Assembly (NCBI GenBank): GCA_037577475.1 | Contig: CM075203.1 | Location: 547,001 to 611,000, forward strand | Direction of reading: 5' to 3' | Source: Chaunax sp. Z400 | Lineage: Eukaryota; Chordata; Actinopteri; Lophiiformes; Chaunacidae | DNA: 64,000 bases | Part shown: in pieces, positions 23,101-46,985 of the stretch | Layout: each line of letters opens with the position of its first letter | Position numbering within the stretch: the first letter of the stretch is position 1 | Notes under the pieces: generated by a model | The model's input: the letters and a program-made list of their open reading frames with translations, nothing else | What the model was told of the DNA's origin: nothing | The model's database searches: none | Program-made: the position numbers and the translations under genes

Positions 23101-23668
23101 TCCTGTTCCTCGGCTTGGCGGCGCTGCTCATCTGGAAACTGCTGGTCACGATCCACGACAGGAGGGAGTTCGCCAAGTTTGAGGAAGAGCGTGCTCTCGC
23201 CAAGTGGGACACGGTGAGTGACGTCAGCACGAGGCTAACCGTGAAGCTTGTTAATGAGGATGATGAAGGCCACACACACAGCCTCACTCTCGTTTTCTGA
23301 TGTTTTTTTATTACTTTAGGTCATGCTGTTACTGCAGCTCAACAACAGGCAGCTAGCGGAAGGGCTGCCTTTAAATTAGCCCATGCTAATTAGCCTTTAC
23401 TGCTAATAGGCCTGTTTGGAGCCTCAATCAGACCCAAAACCACACAGAATCAGGTTTAAGACATTCACATTCCAGGGCAGGATAGGAGTAACGTTCAGGT
23501 TATGAAACAGATCATTTCATGTCTTTTAGTTTCATGAGCTGCTTTTAAATGTGTTTAGTCTGTGCTGAAACTCTTTTTCCTGTCTTTGTGTCTTTGCAGG
23601 GACACAACCCTCTGTACAAAGGAGCCACGTCCACCTTCACCAACATCACCTACAGAGGAAGAGACTGA
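8460..23668 (+). CDS. itgb3: Integrin beta-3, complete, 15 coding exons
   Basis: Type I membrane adhesion receptor subunit that pairs with alpha-IIb or alpha-V and binds RGD ligands. Exons: 8460-8526, 8866-8951, 9903-10107, 10190-10442, 11472-11634, 11775-11936, 12009-12104, 13301-13390, 14370-14504, 15042-15486, 19739-19961, 20037-20137, 21070-21189, 23047-23213, 23600-23668; all GT-AG, phases consistent, 793 codons plus stop (human 788). Signal peptide residues 1-22; PSI domain from NVCTSRG; beta-I domain with MIDAS DLSYS (Asp144, Ser146, Ser148) and ADMIDAS Asp151/152; specificity loop Cys202-Cys209; cysteine-rich I-EGF modules about 450-650; transmembrane helix about 723-745; cytoplasmic HDRREF, NPLY (774-777) and NITY (786-789). 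It matches beta-3 rather than beta-1 throughout. Teleosts can have two beta-3 paralogues, and I cannot say which this is. Poly(A) signal at 24115. Confidence 0.97.
9140..9250. repeat. Dispersed repeat family B, fragment
   Basis: CATCTGCCTCCTGATTGGTG followed by ATTTGTGTGTTTTTACTGAG resembles parts of 38345-38605 and 55065-55265. It lies in itgb3 intron 2. Confidence 0.55.
10500..10625 (+). repeat. Dispersed repeat family A copy (itgb3 intron 4)
   Basis: Contains ATGTTGATGGAAAGTCTGGT, AGTCCTCAAACATTTCTGGA and GCTTTAAAACAGTCTGG, shared with 62505-62700 and others in the window. Confidence 0.65.
11639..11708. repeat. (CA)n microsatellite starting at the itgb3 exon 5 donor
   Basis: About 35 CA dinucleotides begin five bases after the exon 5/intron 5 junction (AAG|GTGGAACACACA). 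The intron is only 140 bases, so the array is half of it. Confidence 0.97.
12235..12830. repeat. Dispersed repeat family A, two copies in opposite orientation
   Basis: ACCTGAAGAAGATGGAGACT and GATGTCATCCACGTCTCCAG on the plus strand (12240-12350), then ACGTGGATGACATCATAACT and CTTCTTCTTCAGGTGTTTAG inverted (12600-12830). Both are in itgb3 intron 7, otherwise AT-rich with no exon. Confidence 0.6.
12935..13015. mobile_element. Palindromic miniature element (81 bp), Tc1/mariner-like ends
   Basis: TACAGTACCAGTCAATAGTT at one end is the imperfect inverse of TTTTTGACTGGTACTGTA at the other, with GGACATACCTTCCCATCCAC in the middle. It is flanked by TA-rich sequence. I recognise this GTACCAGTCAAAAGTTTGGA-type sequence as a common vertebrate short inverted element with TA target preference. 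No transposase is present. Confidence 0.8.
13395..14183. repeat. Giant (CA)n array with CAGACA interruptions, about 790 bp
   Basis: Begins four bases after the itgb3 exon 8 donor (GCT|GTAAGACACA). It alternates pure CA tracts with regularly spaced GACA and TCACA variants, giving a 14-16 bp higher-order pattern in parts. The very long Thr-His and Cys-Val reading frames here are dinucleotide artefacts. Confidence 0.98.
15768..16368. repeat. 22-bp minisatellite, about 27 copies
   Basis: Unit ACACCTGACCACRCCTCATT plus TA, with an A/G polymorphic position (CACACC or CACGCC) and occasional ATACCT. It lies in itgb3 intron 10. Units abut directly with no spacers. Confidence 0.97.
16369..17388. other. 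itgb3 intron 10, middle part without recognised exon
   Basis: Mostly single-copy-looking sequence with a small tandem GAAGCTTCAGACACA at about 16470-16515. Nothing coding is recognised on either strand. Confidence 0.5.
17389..17945 (+). repeat. SINE-like unit A: 18-bp minisatellite plus tRNA-Gly-derived head
   Basis: An 18-bp unit GTATCTGAAACATGTAGC repeats about 16 times (17398-17680). A linker with GGTAAAAGGTCCTCAGTTCT follows, then a tRNA-Gly(GCC)-like segment at about 17842-17919 (GTGGTTCTGTGGTAGAATTC, TCGCCTGCCATGCGGGAGGC, TTTGATTCC, CCAATGCA), and a tail ATAGAAAACACTGTCA. The acceptor stem is broken, so this is not a functional tRNA. Unit C at 20370-20680 is the inverted copy with all three parts. 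Confidence 0.8.
18070..18186 (-). repeat. SINE-like unit B: tRNA-Gly-derived pseudogene, minus strand
   Basis: The minus strand reads TTGGTGGTTCTGTGGTAGAA, TTCTCGCCTGCCACGC, GGTTCGATTCCCGGCCAATG, followed by the same tail ATAGAAAATACTGTCAGTCT seen in unit C. A-box, GCC anticodon loop and B-box are recognisable. The 5' acceptor strand does not pair properly, so it is called a tRNA-derived repeat, not a gene. Confidence 0.78.
18235..18470 (-). repeat. Dispersed repeat family A copy, minus strand
   Basis: GTCTGGAGACGTGGATGACA, CATACGAGCTGCACGGAGTC, TCTCCACCTTCTTCAGGTGT and GACTGTTCCTTTAAGGAACA match the reverse of the copies at 44110 and 62505. It ends in a short self-complementary TTCCTTTAAGGAA. 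Confidence 0.65.
19374..19527 (-). other. Candidate unidentified exon antisense in itgb3 intron 10
   Basis: The minus strand shows acceptor TTTGTTTGCAG, then 154 bases open in one frame, then donor GAG|GTGAGCTCC. The peptide begins DYSKHYQQFLMNIF, continues GEVGYGPTNSPLAFGG, DPDEELHLQSSYQQRG and ends PGSRG (51 residues plus one base). Composition and splice borders look like a real coding exon, but I do not recognise the protein. It could belong to a gene interleaved with itgb3 on the opposite strand, or be a captured or duplicated gene fragment. Confidence 0.45.
20370..20680 (-). repeat. SINE-like unit C, inverted relative to unit A
   Basis: In plus orientation: tail GTTTTCAGACTGACAGTATT, then a tRNA-Gly-like segment (reverse of GATGGTTCAGTGGTAGAATT...GATTCCTGATCAATGCA) at about 20402-20472, linker GAACTGAGGACCTTTTACCA, then about 6 copies of CTACATGTTTCAGATACG. 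It lies in itgb3 intron 12. Confidence 0.78.
20745..21058. repeat. 17-bp minisatellite, about 18 copies, ending at itgb3 exon 13 acceptor
   Basis: Unit TACCTGGTTTCTGGAGG with variants (TGTCTGG..., TATCTGG..., TTCAGGTGG). The array ends about 10 bases before the exon 13 AG, so branch point and polypyrimidine tract must lie in or next to repeat units. Confidence 0.95.
21483..21658 (-). other. Candidate unidentified coding segment antisense in itgb3 intron 13
   Basis: The minus-strand frame opens after CATTAGAGGCAG and reads DFLWGHRWSLKWFYGP, TFLFNEQMKGVQQN, GDGVFWDEEE before a stop at 21483. Possible donors exist (AATG|GTGATG). Trp/Phe-rich and protein-like, but not recognised. Its phase does not join directly to the neighbouring candidate exon at 21707-21790, so an intervening exon or a decayed copy must be allowed. 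Confidence 0.35.
21707..21790 (-). other. Candidate unidentified exon antisense in itgb3 intron 13
   Basis: Acceptor GTTTCCTCTCCAG, 84 open bases (28 codons), donor AAAG|GTAAAGTC on the minus strand. The peptide reads DLLSQQDLRGAGQLFTT then LFEAAGCSVLK. Both splice sites are good, phase 0 on both sides. Family not recognised. It may belong with the antisense segments at 21483-21658 and 19374-19527. Confidence 0.4.
22250..22380 (-). repeat. Dispersed repeat family D, copy 2 (inverted)
   Basis: AGTCCCGATAGGCTGACCCT, CATCATGAC, GGACCATGAAAA and GCCCCTAGAATCTGG are the inverse of 2790-2930. Confidence 0.6.
22780..22985 (+). mobile_element. RTE-like non-LTR retrotransposon 3' tail
   Basis: TCAGTAGATTTTGTGTAATT, TCCTGGATCCGCCCCTTTAT, CCAGATCCCCACAAA and TTTCACCAAATTTCATAAAA are the familiar 3' untranslated signature of a widespread fish LINE family. 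Related tails occur at 36570-36800, 48770-48870 and 59455-59700. No reverse transcriptase is present. Confidence 0.65.
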
Positions 23669-24114
23669 CGCTACTGAGGAAGAGGAGGAAGTCATGTGCA
23701 GGCCTCTACTGTCAGCAGACAAGAACTGATCATTGTCTTTGTACATATGTAGAAATGATGGACGGAGACGCTACACTGATAAACATGTTTTAGTGACTCC
23801 TGTGTTTTTATCTGAGTTTCCAGTCGTTTTTCTATGTGGACAGAAACCCGAGTGTAAAGTCTGATTTTATATCCATTCATTAGGTTCACAGGTGAAACTC
23901 ATCTACTCGACTGGATACGAAGACGAAGAACACTTTAAAATGTGCTGAAATAATCCTTGAAGTCAGAGGAGAAAAAGAAAAAGAAAATTCTTCTCCTGAT
24001 CCCAGTGTTGGGATGATTCCCAGTTTGTGGGTCTCAGTGGGACTGATGGGAAGATAACCTGTGACCTGCTGATGACTAAATCTTTACTGATTTTATTTTC
24101 CCTAAAATATGTCC

Positions 24115-24120
24115 AATAAA
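24115..24120 (+). terminator. itgb3 poly(A) signal AATAAA
   Basis: The first canonical AATAAA downstream of the itgb3 stop codon (447 bases of 3' UTR). It sits in an AT-rich context, and the becn1 3' end faces it. Confidence 0.7.
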
Positions 24121-24266
24121 ATTAAATATTGTTGTCATATTTCTAATGCTGTAACAACACAGGGCTGTGTGGTTTTAGGGTAAAGGGATTATTTGTTTAT
24201 TACTAGTCCTGTAGTGACGTCACACATTAAAAACATTCACCAGGTGAACATGTGACTCAAATCAGA

Positions 24267-24272
24267 TTTATT
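24267..24272 (-). terminator. Candidate becn1 poly(A) signal (minus strand)
   Basis: TTTATT on the plus strand reads AATAAA on the minus strand, 626 bases after the becn1 stop. If used, the itgb3 and becn1 cleavage sites would be within roughly 100 bases of each other. Confidence 0.5.
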
Positions 24273-24898
24273 TCATTGTGAACACAAAAATCTCTTTAAA
24301 TCAGATTTGAGTCTCTTTCACATGTGAACGAAGCCAAAACATTCTGATCTGGAATTCACACAAAATTTTGCTGAAAATTGTAAAAACTGTAAATAGTCCC
24401 ATAAATAATCGACGTGAGCAGAGATGAAAAAACCCAACAGAAATGACTTTTTGTACAGAGAGTAAAATACTGACAGAAATACTGTTGGGAACCGGGACTC
24501 AAGTCCAGGTACAGGTTTCGGTTCAGGACCACCTGGAACATGATAAAGTGGTTAAAAGTGATTCTTTTAAGTTAGTTTCCATCTCTGAGGTGTGAAATGT
24601 GACGTCAGCTCAGTCAGACGTTAATAAGTGAAGCAGACAAGAAAAGAATGTTATCCTGTTATCGTCTGTCTTAAACTCTTTACAGCAGAACAGATGCAGA
24701 TGGAACATGTTACTGGAACATGTTAAGTAACATGTCACTGGAACACGTTACTGGAACATGTCACTGGAACACGTTAAACAGTCTGGACTCTTTGCTCCTT
24801 TTGTACTGGAAACAATAAGAAAAACAAAGCGGTGCAGATTTTCCTTCATATCAAACAGGATGACATGGATCCATCAGAGGGTCATGTGATCAGCCGCC

Positions 24899-26976
24899 TC
24901 ATCTGTTGTAGAACTGGGAGGTGACCCAGGCCAGTCCCCACTTCAGGTTGGTCAGCATGAACTTGAGCGCCTTGGTCCACTGCTCCTCAGAGTTGAACTG
25001 GGTTTTGATGGAGTAGGAGCCGCCGCTGCCTCCCGTGTCCTCGATCTTCCCCTTCTCCACGTCCATCCTGACAAAGATACATCAGACGTTACAAACAGAA
25101 GGAACGTTAACGTGGCTCCGGTTCATGATGCTCCCACCTGTATGGAAGACAGAAGCCCGTGTCTCCTTTCTCCACCTCCTCTTTGAACTGCTGGACACAG
25201 TCCAGGAAGGCCACCATGGCGTGGTCGAACTTGTTGTCCCAGAAGAACCTGAGACCGCCGGAGCAGTACAGAGGAAGTTCCTGGACAGAGACAGGAAGAA
25301 CCAGCTGGAGTCTGGGGTTCCAGTAATGATAGGAGAACTGGGAGAGAGATGCTGCATGTGTTACCTTCGACTTGTCTGTCAGAGACTCTAAATATGAGTG
25401 GTTTCCATACGGGACGAGGCGATATCTGAGGAAGAGAGACGCTTCATTTTATTACAGAACAACAAAAACAGATATTTGGAATAAAGATGTCAAAAAAAGC
25501 AATAAATGAGAGCAACACTGAATAATTCTGTCTAAATAATAACATGGAGTTAAAACAGATTATTAGCGCCGCACTGAGAAATAAAAAAATAACAGTTTTT
25601 GTGAATGAAGTCGAAATATTACAAGAATAAAGAACATAATCATAAAGGTGTCAGAACTTTTGGCTGTTCTGTATTACAAAAAATACAATAATAAAATCAG
25701 AATTTTACAAGATCAAAAAGTAATCTATTACTTGTAAGATTTGAAGGATTTCAAATCATAATATTACGACTTTATTTGGATAACATTTCAACTTTATTCT
25801 TGAAATCTATGATTTTTTTCTCCATGTGGTCTTAATACTGTTTTATGTAAGGCAGCAAAAACGCTTCAAACCCTCGGTTCTGCTTCTCCCACAACTATTT
25901 CATTATTTTATTATTTTTATTGTGTAACACGTCAAAAAAGACAAAGTTTAAAAATAAAAGTAAAATAATTAGTTGTCTACGCTCCTTTTTTTTTATTAAT
26001 AACTAATAATGATCGACATGAAAACAAACATGTTCAGAAATATTAGTCGACTGATTCTGATGGATATTTTTTCATTGATACCTAAAGCTTAGAATTAATT
26101 GAAGAACTGCGTTTTCAGCTGCGTCAAGCCTCCATACCTTTTATACAACCTTTAACAGGCTGTAAACACAACTGACTGCTGCTAACATTAGCATTGCTTT
26201 ATTTCCTGATTGATCCAGTTTTAATGACGATGTCATCAGCATAGAAATGATTATTTGTGTGCTGATAAACATAACCACCTCTGGAAGTGCAGGCCCATCT
26301 TATTGGCCAGAGCGTGCAGCAGCAGCACCGTTTGACCCCAGGCGGCGTTGATCTCGTTCCACTCCACCGGGACGCTGGGCAGTCGACCCAGTCGGAAGTT
26401 GTTGATGGTCCCAAACTGGCCGCTGTGCCTGAACAGAAACAGACGACTCACTTCACAAAGCATTCTACTGTTTTATTAGGAGGCATCTCATTAATTGACA
26501 CTGTCCTTAAACTAGACTAGAAACAAGCACTGAGGCCTGTTTTAAACAGCTGGTGTTTCCACCAAAGTCTTTCATTGGTTACCGTCTGTAACCCATAATA
26601 AACATATCAAACATTAGATCTGTTTAAAGTTTTTTAAAGTCTTAAGCTTCAGAAATGCCAAACTGAGCCAGCGGTGATGAAGACCAACTCCTCGCCTCAC
26701 CTCGTGTGTGATGGGGCAAAAAAGTTGCACTTGAACACATCGAGACTACAGCCAACAGACAACGATCATATACAACAACAGCTGAGAGGAACGTCGGGAC
26801 ATCCTTCATCAGAGCTCTGATGACAAGATGACTCTGCTCCAGGTGACCAATCAGTGGTCTGCAGTGTTTTAGCTCCACCTCTTAGAATCAGATCAGGTGC
26901 CTCAACAGAGGGGCGACGAAAAAATGGGCAGAAGGGAAGCAAAAATTGTTCTACTGTGAAGCAAAGTGGACCTCAA

Positions 26977-27049
<73 letters not shown>

Positions 27050-29116
27050 CATATGTGAAACGTGGCGTTGAAAACGTTGGTCTTCTTCAGGCGGTCCAGC
27101 TGAATCTGACAGTAACGCATCTGGTTGTCGACACTCTTCAGCTCGTCGTCCAGCTCCAGCTGCTGCCGTTTAAACTCGCTGTACTCCTTCTGGTACCTGT
27201 GAGCACAGAGCAGGGGGGAGACGCTGAGCCGTTAGCATCAGTTAGCACCGTCACCTGTTCACACCGCCCTCATATCACTCACTGCAGCTCCTCCGTGTCC
27301 AGCTGCTGGGACTGGATCCGGCTCTGGGTCAGGTCCTGAGCCACGGCGGCCCTCTGCTCCTCCACGGCCTCCAGCTCCTGGACTAGAGCCTCCTCCTCCT
27401 CCTTCAGCTGCTGCAGCTCTGCCAGTAATGTCTCCTCCTCCTCTACCTGTAAGTGTGACAGCAGCTCCAGACACTGCCTGGAAATCAGATGGATGTCAAT
27501 ACAGACACACCTAGAACCAGAACTTTAGACTCATTCTCCTAAACAACTGAAGAAGATGGAGACTAGTGTTAAAAGAAACAATAAAATGACTCCATAACAG
27601 CTCGAACGATGTGACCTAAGTCTCCAGAGGATCCCTGACTGATCTGAAAAGATGTTATTTCTAAGCTAAAATCTTTGCTGATCACATCCTGTCTGAACAC
27701 AAAGGAGATGATCAGCAGAGCTATCGATCGATCGATCTATTATCAATCTATCTATCTCACTGATCTCATCAAGCAGAGCATGTTCACATTTATAATCTGG
27801 TTAATTATCGGCTTTTTCATCTCACAAACCAACATGATTAAATCAGATTTTCAATAAACAAACATAAAATGCTGCTTTGCTGTGAAGATCCAGAAATGTT
27901 TTGAGGAGTGAGAAACTTTCCTTCAGCTGAGTAGAAACGACTGAATTCTGGGGCTAATCGCTCCTTTAACTCACTTGTAATTCTGGCATTCGTTCTCTGT
28001 AATGTTGAGCTGTGTGTCCAGGTGGTCCAGCAGGGTGTCGGTACATTCCTCACACAGCGGGTGGTCCACATCTGTCTGACCTGACATGATGTCAAACAGG
28101 TCAGAGGTCACCTGGGTGGGAACATAGTGGTTCTGAGTTCAGTCCCCACACTGATAAATGAACAGATCAGAGTAAAGTTTCATAGATAAGACTTTACCTT
28201 CAGCCGACGGCTGAGATTCTCCATTGTTCCGCCATCAGATGCTTCTCCGATCAGCGTGAAGCTGTTGGCGCTCTCTGTGGACATCATCCTGTCGGGGATA
28301 ATCAGCATCTGTCCATGTCTCATGTGACAGAGGAATGTATAAACTCAGATATGACCAACAGTCGTACTCACCGTGCAGGAGGGATGTATTTCCGCGACAC
28401 TCCGTCTTGCTTGTTTTCTGCAAAGGTCTCCTGTAAGGACAATTCTGTTCAGACCTGGTGTGAACATCCTGAATATTTTCATACAAAATTGGAATAATAA
28501 ATCATTTACATCATCTAACAGTCTTGCAGATCATAACAGACTCAGTGACATTAAGAAGAAAAACGTTTGTGATAATTTCTTTAAAAAGTGCAGAAGCTAA
28601 TTGTTTTTTTCGCTATCTAGCTAAATAATCCAGTATTACGGAGTCATATCACATGATTATAAATGCATTTAAGATTTCTGTATTCAATGAAATGTAGTTT
28701 CTAATGGAATTGACATGTGTTTTTTGTGATTTACTGTCGTACGTCCAAACAGAGTGGATGCAGTGGATGTACTGATAAAGAATAACAGAGGTACGCTAAC
28801 AGGTAAGGTGTGGTGGATGTTTTCTGCTGTACCTCTGGGGCCGTCTCTTCAGAGCTGTCGGCCTGTTTGCTGGGAGTCACTGTAACCAACGGAGCTGAGA
28901 GGACAGAAGGATACATGAGATGAACACCAGTACACAGCACCTCCTCACCATCTTACAGCACCGATCACTGATTTAACCGCTGTACACACCGATCAGCTCG
29001 TGGATTGTGACCCGGTCCAGCACATTGAAGGACGTGTCCAGTTTCAGTGGCTGGCAGCACCGCTGACACACGAAGCTGACCTGCATGGTCGTGCTCGACG
29101 ACTTGGAGCCTTCCAT
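24899..29116 (-). CDS. becn1: Beclin-1, complete, 11 coding exons
   Basis: Scaffold subunit of the class III PI3K (VPS34) complexes that start autophagy and endosome maturation. Exons (minus): 29116-28990, 28894-28833, 28430-28372, 28288-28198, 28111-27975, 27477-27283, 27196-27050, 26428-26279, 25425-25365, 25280-25138, 25067-24899. All are GT-AG and phases close to give 446 aa (human 450). Start MEGSK; CxxC at Cys17/Cys20 and Cys133/Cys136; BH3 motif ENLSRRLKVTSDLFD at about 106-120, which binds BCL-2 proteins; Glu/Gln/Leu-rich coiled coil about 150-255 ending LDRLKKTNVFNATF; evolutionarily conserved domain about 256-446 with HSGQFGTINNFRLGRLPS, VEWNEINAAWGQ, a Gly-rich loop and C-terminal WVTSQFYNR. 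Nothing suggests a pseudogene. The exon 7 donor is weak (TG|GTACAC) and runs straight into a (CA)n tract. Confidence 0.97.
25426..26278. other. becn1 intron 8, AT-rich
   Basis: 853 bases, strongly AT-rich with no recognised repeat array and no coding sequence on either strand. Confidence 0.6.
26979..27047. repeat. (TG)n microsatellite = (CA)n directly after becn1 exon 7 donor
   Basis: About 34 repeats. On the becn1 sense strand the junction reads TG|GTACACACAC, so the array starts at intron position +3 or so. Confidence 0.97.
27530..27970. repeat. Dispersed repeat family A, two opposed fragments in becn1 intron 5
   Basis: ACTGAAGAAGATGGAGACTA, CTCCAGAGGATCC and GATCTGAAAAGATGTTATT on the plus strand. 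Then TGAAGATCCAGAAATGTTTT and GGGCTAATCGCTCCTTTAAC, the reverse of the element's other end. Confidence 0.6.
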
Positions 29117-30255
29117 CGGTAGCTACAGAAACAAATGTAGAGAATTAAAGCACAAAAATGTTAAGTTGTTCGGGTGAGTCATGCCAATGGGACTTTTGTC
29201 CAACGCTGCAGAAGTCACCGCTACAATTTCTAGTTTGTTAGCTAGCTAGATGTTAAGCTAATCTGCTACATAGCTGGCTAAAAAGATTAGCTTTGCAGCT
29301 AGCTACATGTTAAAACTGGACAACAGCTAGCTGGTATCAACATTAAGACATTAAATAAACTGAAACTATTTCATAACAATCCTGACTTACACACGACTTC
29401 ACAAAATCACTTCAACCACATTTATGGTGACGGTTGCATTTCACACCATGCGATATCTCTTTCCACCTCCGTATTGTTGTTTATGTCGGATGTGACGTCA
29501 GGTAAATGCGGAAATCAAACGGAAATATTTACTTGGGGGAAATTATTCAAATTATTCGTATTCTTATTAGATATACCAAAATATCACAATTTATAAACTG
29601 TTAACCAAAAATCTCATATCTATATAAAGCCACGTCCTTTAAATCATTATCTGTAAAGCTGAGTTACTTTGGGTCTCTCCAAAAAAAAAATAAAAAAAAA
29701 TAAAAGTATGTCAATAGTTAAAAATTACAAATTTTTTATTTTATTTCATCCTTTTTATTTTTCTTGTCTTATTCTGCCGGTCTGATGTTCCCTTTGTCTC
29801 TCTGTTTTTGTGGAATGAACTGGAATAACTGATGGGTTGTACAAGAGAAGAAAAAAGAAATATCATGTGATAAATACTTTGTCAATACAGTTTTTTTGTA
29901 TAATATTATAAAAAATATATATTAAAAAAATTATCTATAGAATAGTCTATTCTCACAGAATCTTAATCAAATTTTCAGTTCACATCTATCAACATTTTAG
30001 AACTTTTCAAGCGCATTTTTTGGTTACACATCAAAATACAGTAGGTGCTATAGTTTGATTTCAAATTATATGTGTGTCAGTACAGCTAAATCAGGTTCAG
30101 AGTCTGATGGGTCACGAAATTTGTTGTGATACCTGTTAATAATAATATTTCCATATTATTGTACTAAACACACACACAGAGTGTTATGTACATGTACTGA
30201 GCAATTCATATATATTTATTACTACTACTGCCACTACTACTACAAAAAACACATA

Positions 30256-30293
<38 letters not shown>

Positions 30294-30840
30294 GTGACTT
30301 TTTCATATAGCAACTTGCAAAATATAGTTATAAAGTGCTTTACTAACAGAGCATGCAAGTAAAGTAAGTAAAACTAATAAATAAAAAATTTAAAAGCTCA
30401 TTTCATGTAAGAATCTTTGTCTTTGGTGTCTGTGGAGATTTTTTCAAGTTATTTCAAATAACACAATCTATGGATTATTAAATTTTGTATTGTCTATAAA
30501 GCATATATTTAATCATTTTTCAATTTGATTTGTTTTCCACTGAGGAATGATTGGATAACTTGCAAAAGAAATGTTGAATTACTACATTACACTTACTTCC
30601 TAAGCCTGTTCTGTTATTCTATGTATTATTATTTTGTAAATTAAATGTAAAAATCAGTTCCTAAGACCACCTAAAAACCTGTCTGTCCTCCTCTCCACAC
30701 AGAGGAGACATTTAAATGCTGTTTTATGTAAAGTGTCATGTTGACATCAAGACACATTATGAATATTTGAGTGTTTTTTGTTTTGTTTTTGTCTCCTTGA
30801 TTTTCATCCTAACGTGTAGAATCAGTGGAGATGAACCCTG
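29117..30840. other. Divergent intergenic region between becn1 and brca1
   Basis: becn1 reads left and brca1 right from this 1.7-kb AT-rich gap. It contains poly-A/T runs and an (AAT)n tract at about 30255-30292. The becn1 promoter should lie near 29117-29500. No coding segment is seen. Confidence 0.6.
30255..30292. repeat. (AAT)n microsatellite
   Basis: About 12 AAT/ATA triplets in the becn1/brca1 intergenic region. Confidence 0.9.
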
Positions 30841-31005
30841 AGCGGACGGTACCGTGCAGTATGTGTTTAACCCTCCAGCCCGGAAGGAGGCGCTGTAACA
30901 TCAGCTACAAACTACCTTTATTCCAAAGCAGAAGAAGAGTCCAGTTGCGGGAAAAGTGAAGTGGGTCGTATTTGTGTCGATAAGTCCTGACTGTGAGAGA
31001 AGAAG
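30841..31005 (+). other. brca1: Probable non-coding first exon of brca1
   Basis: A locally GC-richer stretch (AACCCTCCAGCCCGGAAGGA, GGAGGCGCTGTAACA) ends in a good donor GAGAAGAAG|GTAAAG at 31005/31006. The coding exon has acceptor TTTTTCATTAG at about 31658 and 19 bases of leader before ATG. A 5' UTR exon with the start codon in exon 2 matches vertebrate BRCA1. The transcription start is not determined. Confidence 0.55.
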
Positions 31006-31677
31006 GTAAAGTTGGACACATCTGTTCTTTTTAGTCCGTTAGCGTCACAGTTACGATCACAATCTGTGTTTTACTCTTTGTGTCGGTCTGTCGACGTGTT
31101 TGTGGGGATTGTCTCCTCGGTAGGTTGTTTAACCTCCAACATCAAATCATAGCAGCTGGAGCTACAGCCAACTGTTGGTTTTACGTCACCGGATAGTTAC
31201 CGAATATTGAACCGGAGTCTAAATCACGGGTTAGCTGCGTATCTTTAAGACGTGTGTGCTTCTCTTCTAGCCTAGCATCCTTTCTTACATCTGTGAATAT
31301 ATATTCTTTTGTCTTGTAACATATAAATATGTCATAATTTGTAGTTTGTAATATTACACTTACTTTATTTCACTATGCTTTCAGTTTAGAATATCTTGCT
31401 GCATGTCTATAATGTGCAGATGTTACTGGTTTTGGTTTCATGTCATACAGATTATTATTATTTATTTCATGTATTTTCATTCCTCTATGGGTCTTTGTTA
31501 ATGTTAATAATGGTGATATTCTGTATACAATGAGACTGTGAGATTTTCAGACATGGTTCTCTTGCCTTGCAGCTGTAGTTTTATAATTTGTATTTGTATT
31601 TTGTATGATTGGTTGAAAACAGCGTGTTGTTCACAGCCTCTGTGTCATTTTTCATTAGTAGCTTTTTAAAAATCACC

Positions 31678-46667
<14,990 letters not shown>

Positions 46668-46796
46668 GCTGAGAGCCAACCAAAACACAGCTGAGCTCGG
46701 CCGCCATTGTTTTACAGTGTCTGTTTACTGTTGTCATCTGTTGTTGTTGTTCTTGAGATGATGTACATAAAGTTTAATCAACAGAAGATGTTTGAC

Positions 46797-46940
46797 TCCG
46801 GTGTTCCCTGTCCCCCAGTGTTTCTTGTCCTCCCGTGTTCCCTGTCCTCCAGTGTTCCTTGTCCTCCAGTGTCCCCTGTCCTCCAGTGTCCCCTGTCCTC
46901 CAGTGTTCCTTGTCCTCCAGTGTTCCTTGTCCTCCAGCAG
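46797..46940. repeat. 18-bp minisatellite in the brca1 3' UTR
   Basis: Unit CCAGTGTTCCTTGTCCTC and CCAGTGTCCCCTGTCCTC, about 8 copies, between the brca1 stop (46667) and the poly(A) signal at 46980, so probably transcribed into the mature mRNA. Confidence 0.9.
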
Positions 46941-46979
46941 CCTGTAGCTGAACATCATCTTTAATTATTGATGACTGTG

Positions 46980-46985
46980 AATAAA
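46980..46985 (+). terminator. brca1 poly(A) signal AATAAA
   Basis: First canonical AATAAA after the brca1 stop, giving a 3' UTR of about 330 bases. Confidence 0.65.

Noticed and set aside
25035..25391. Plus-strand frame across 25035-25391
   Set aside because: Shadow of becn1 exon 10 on the opposite strand.
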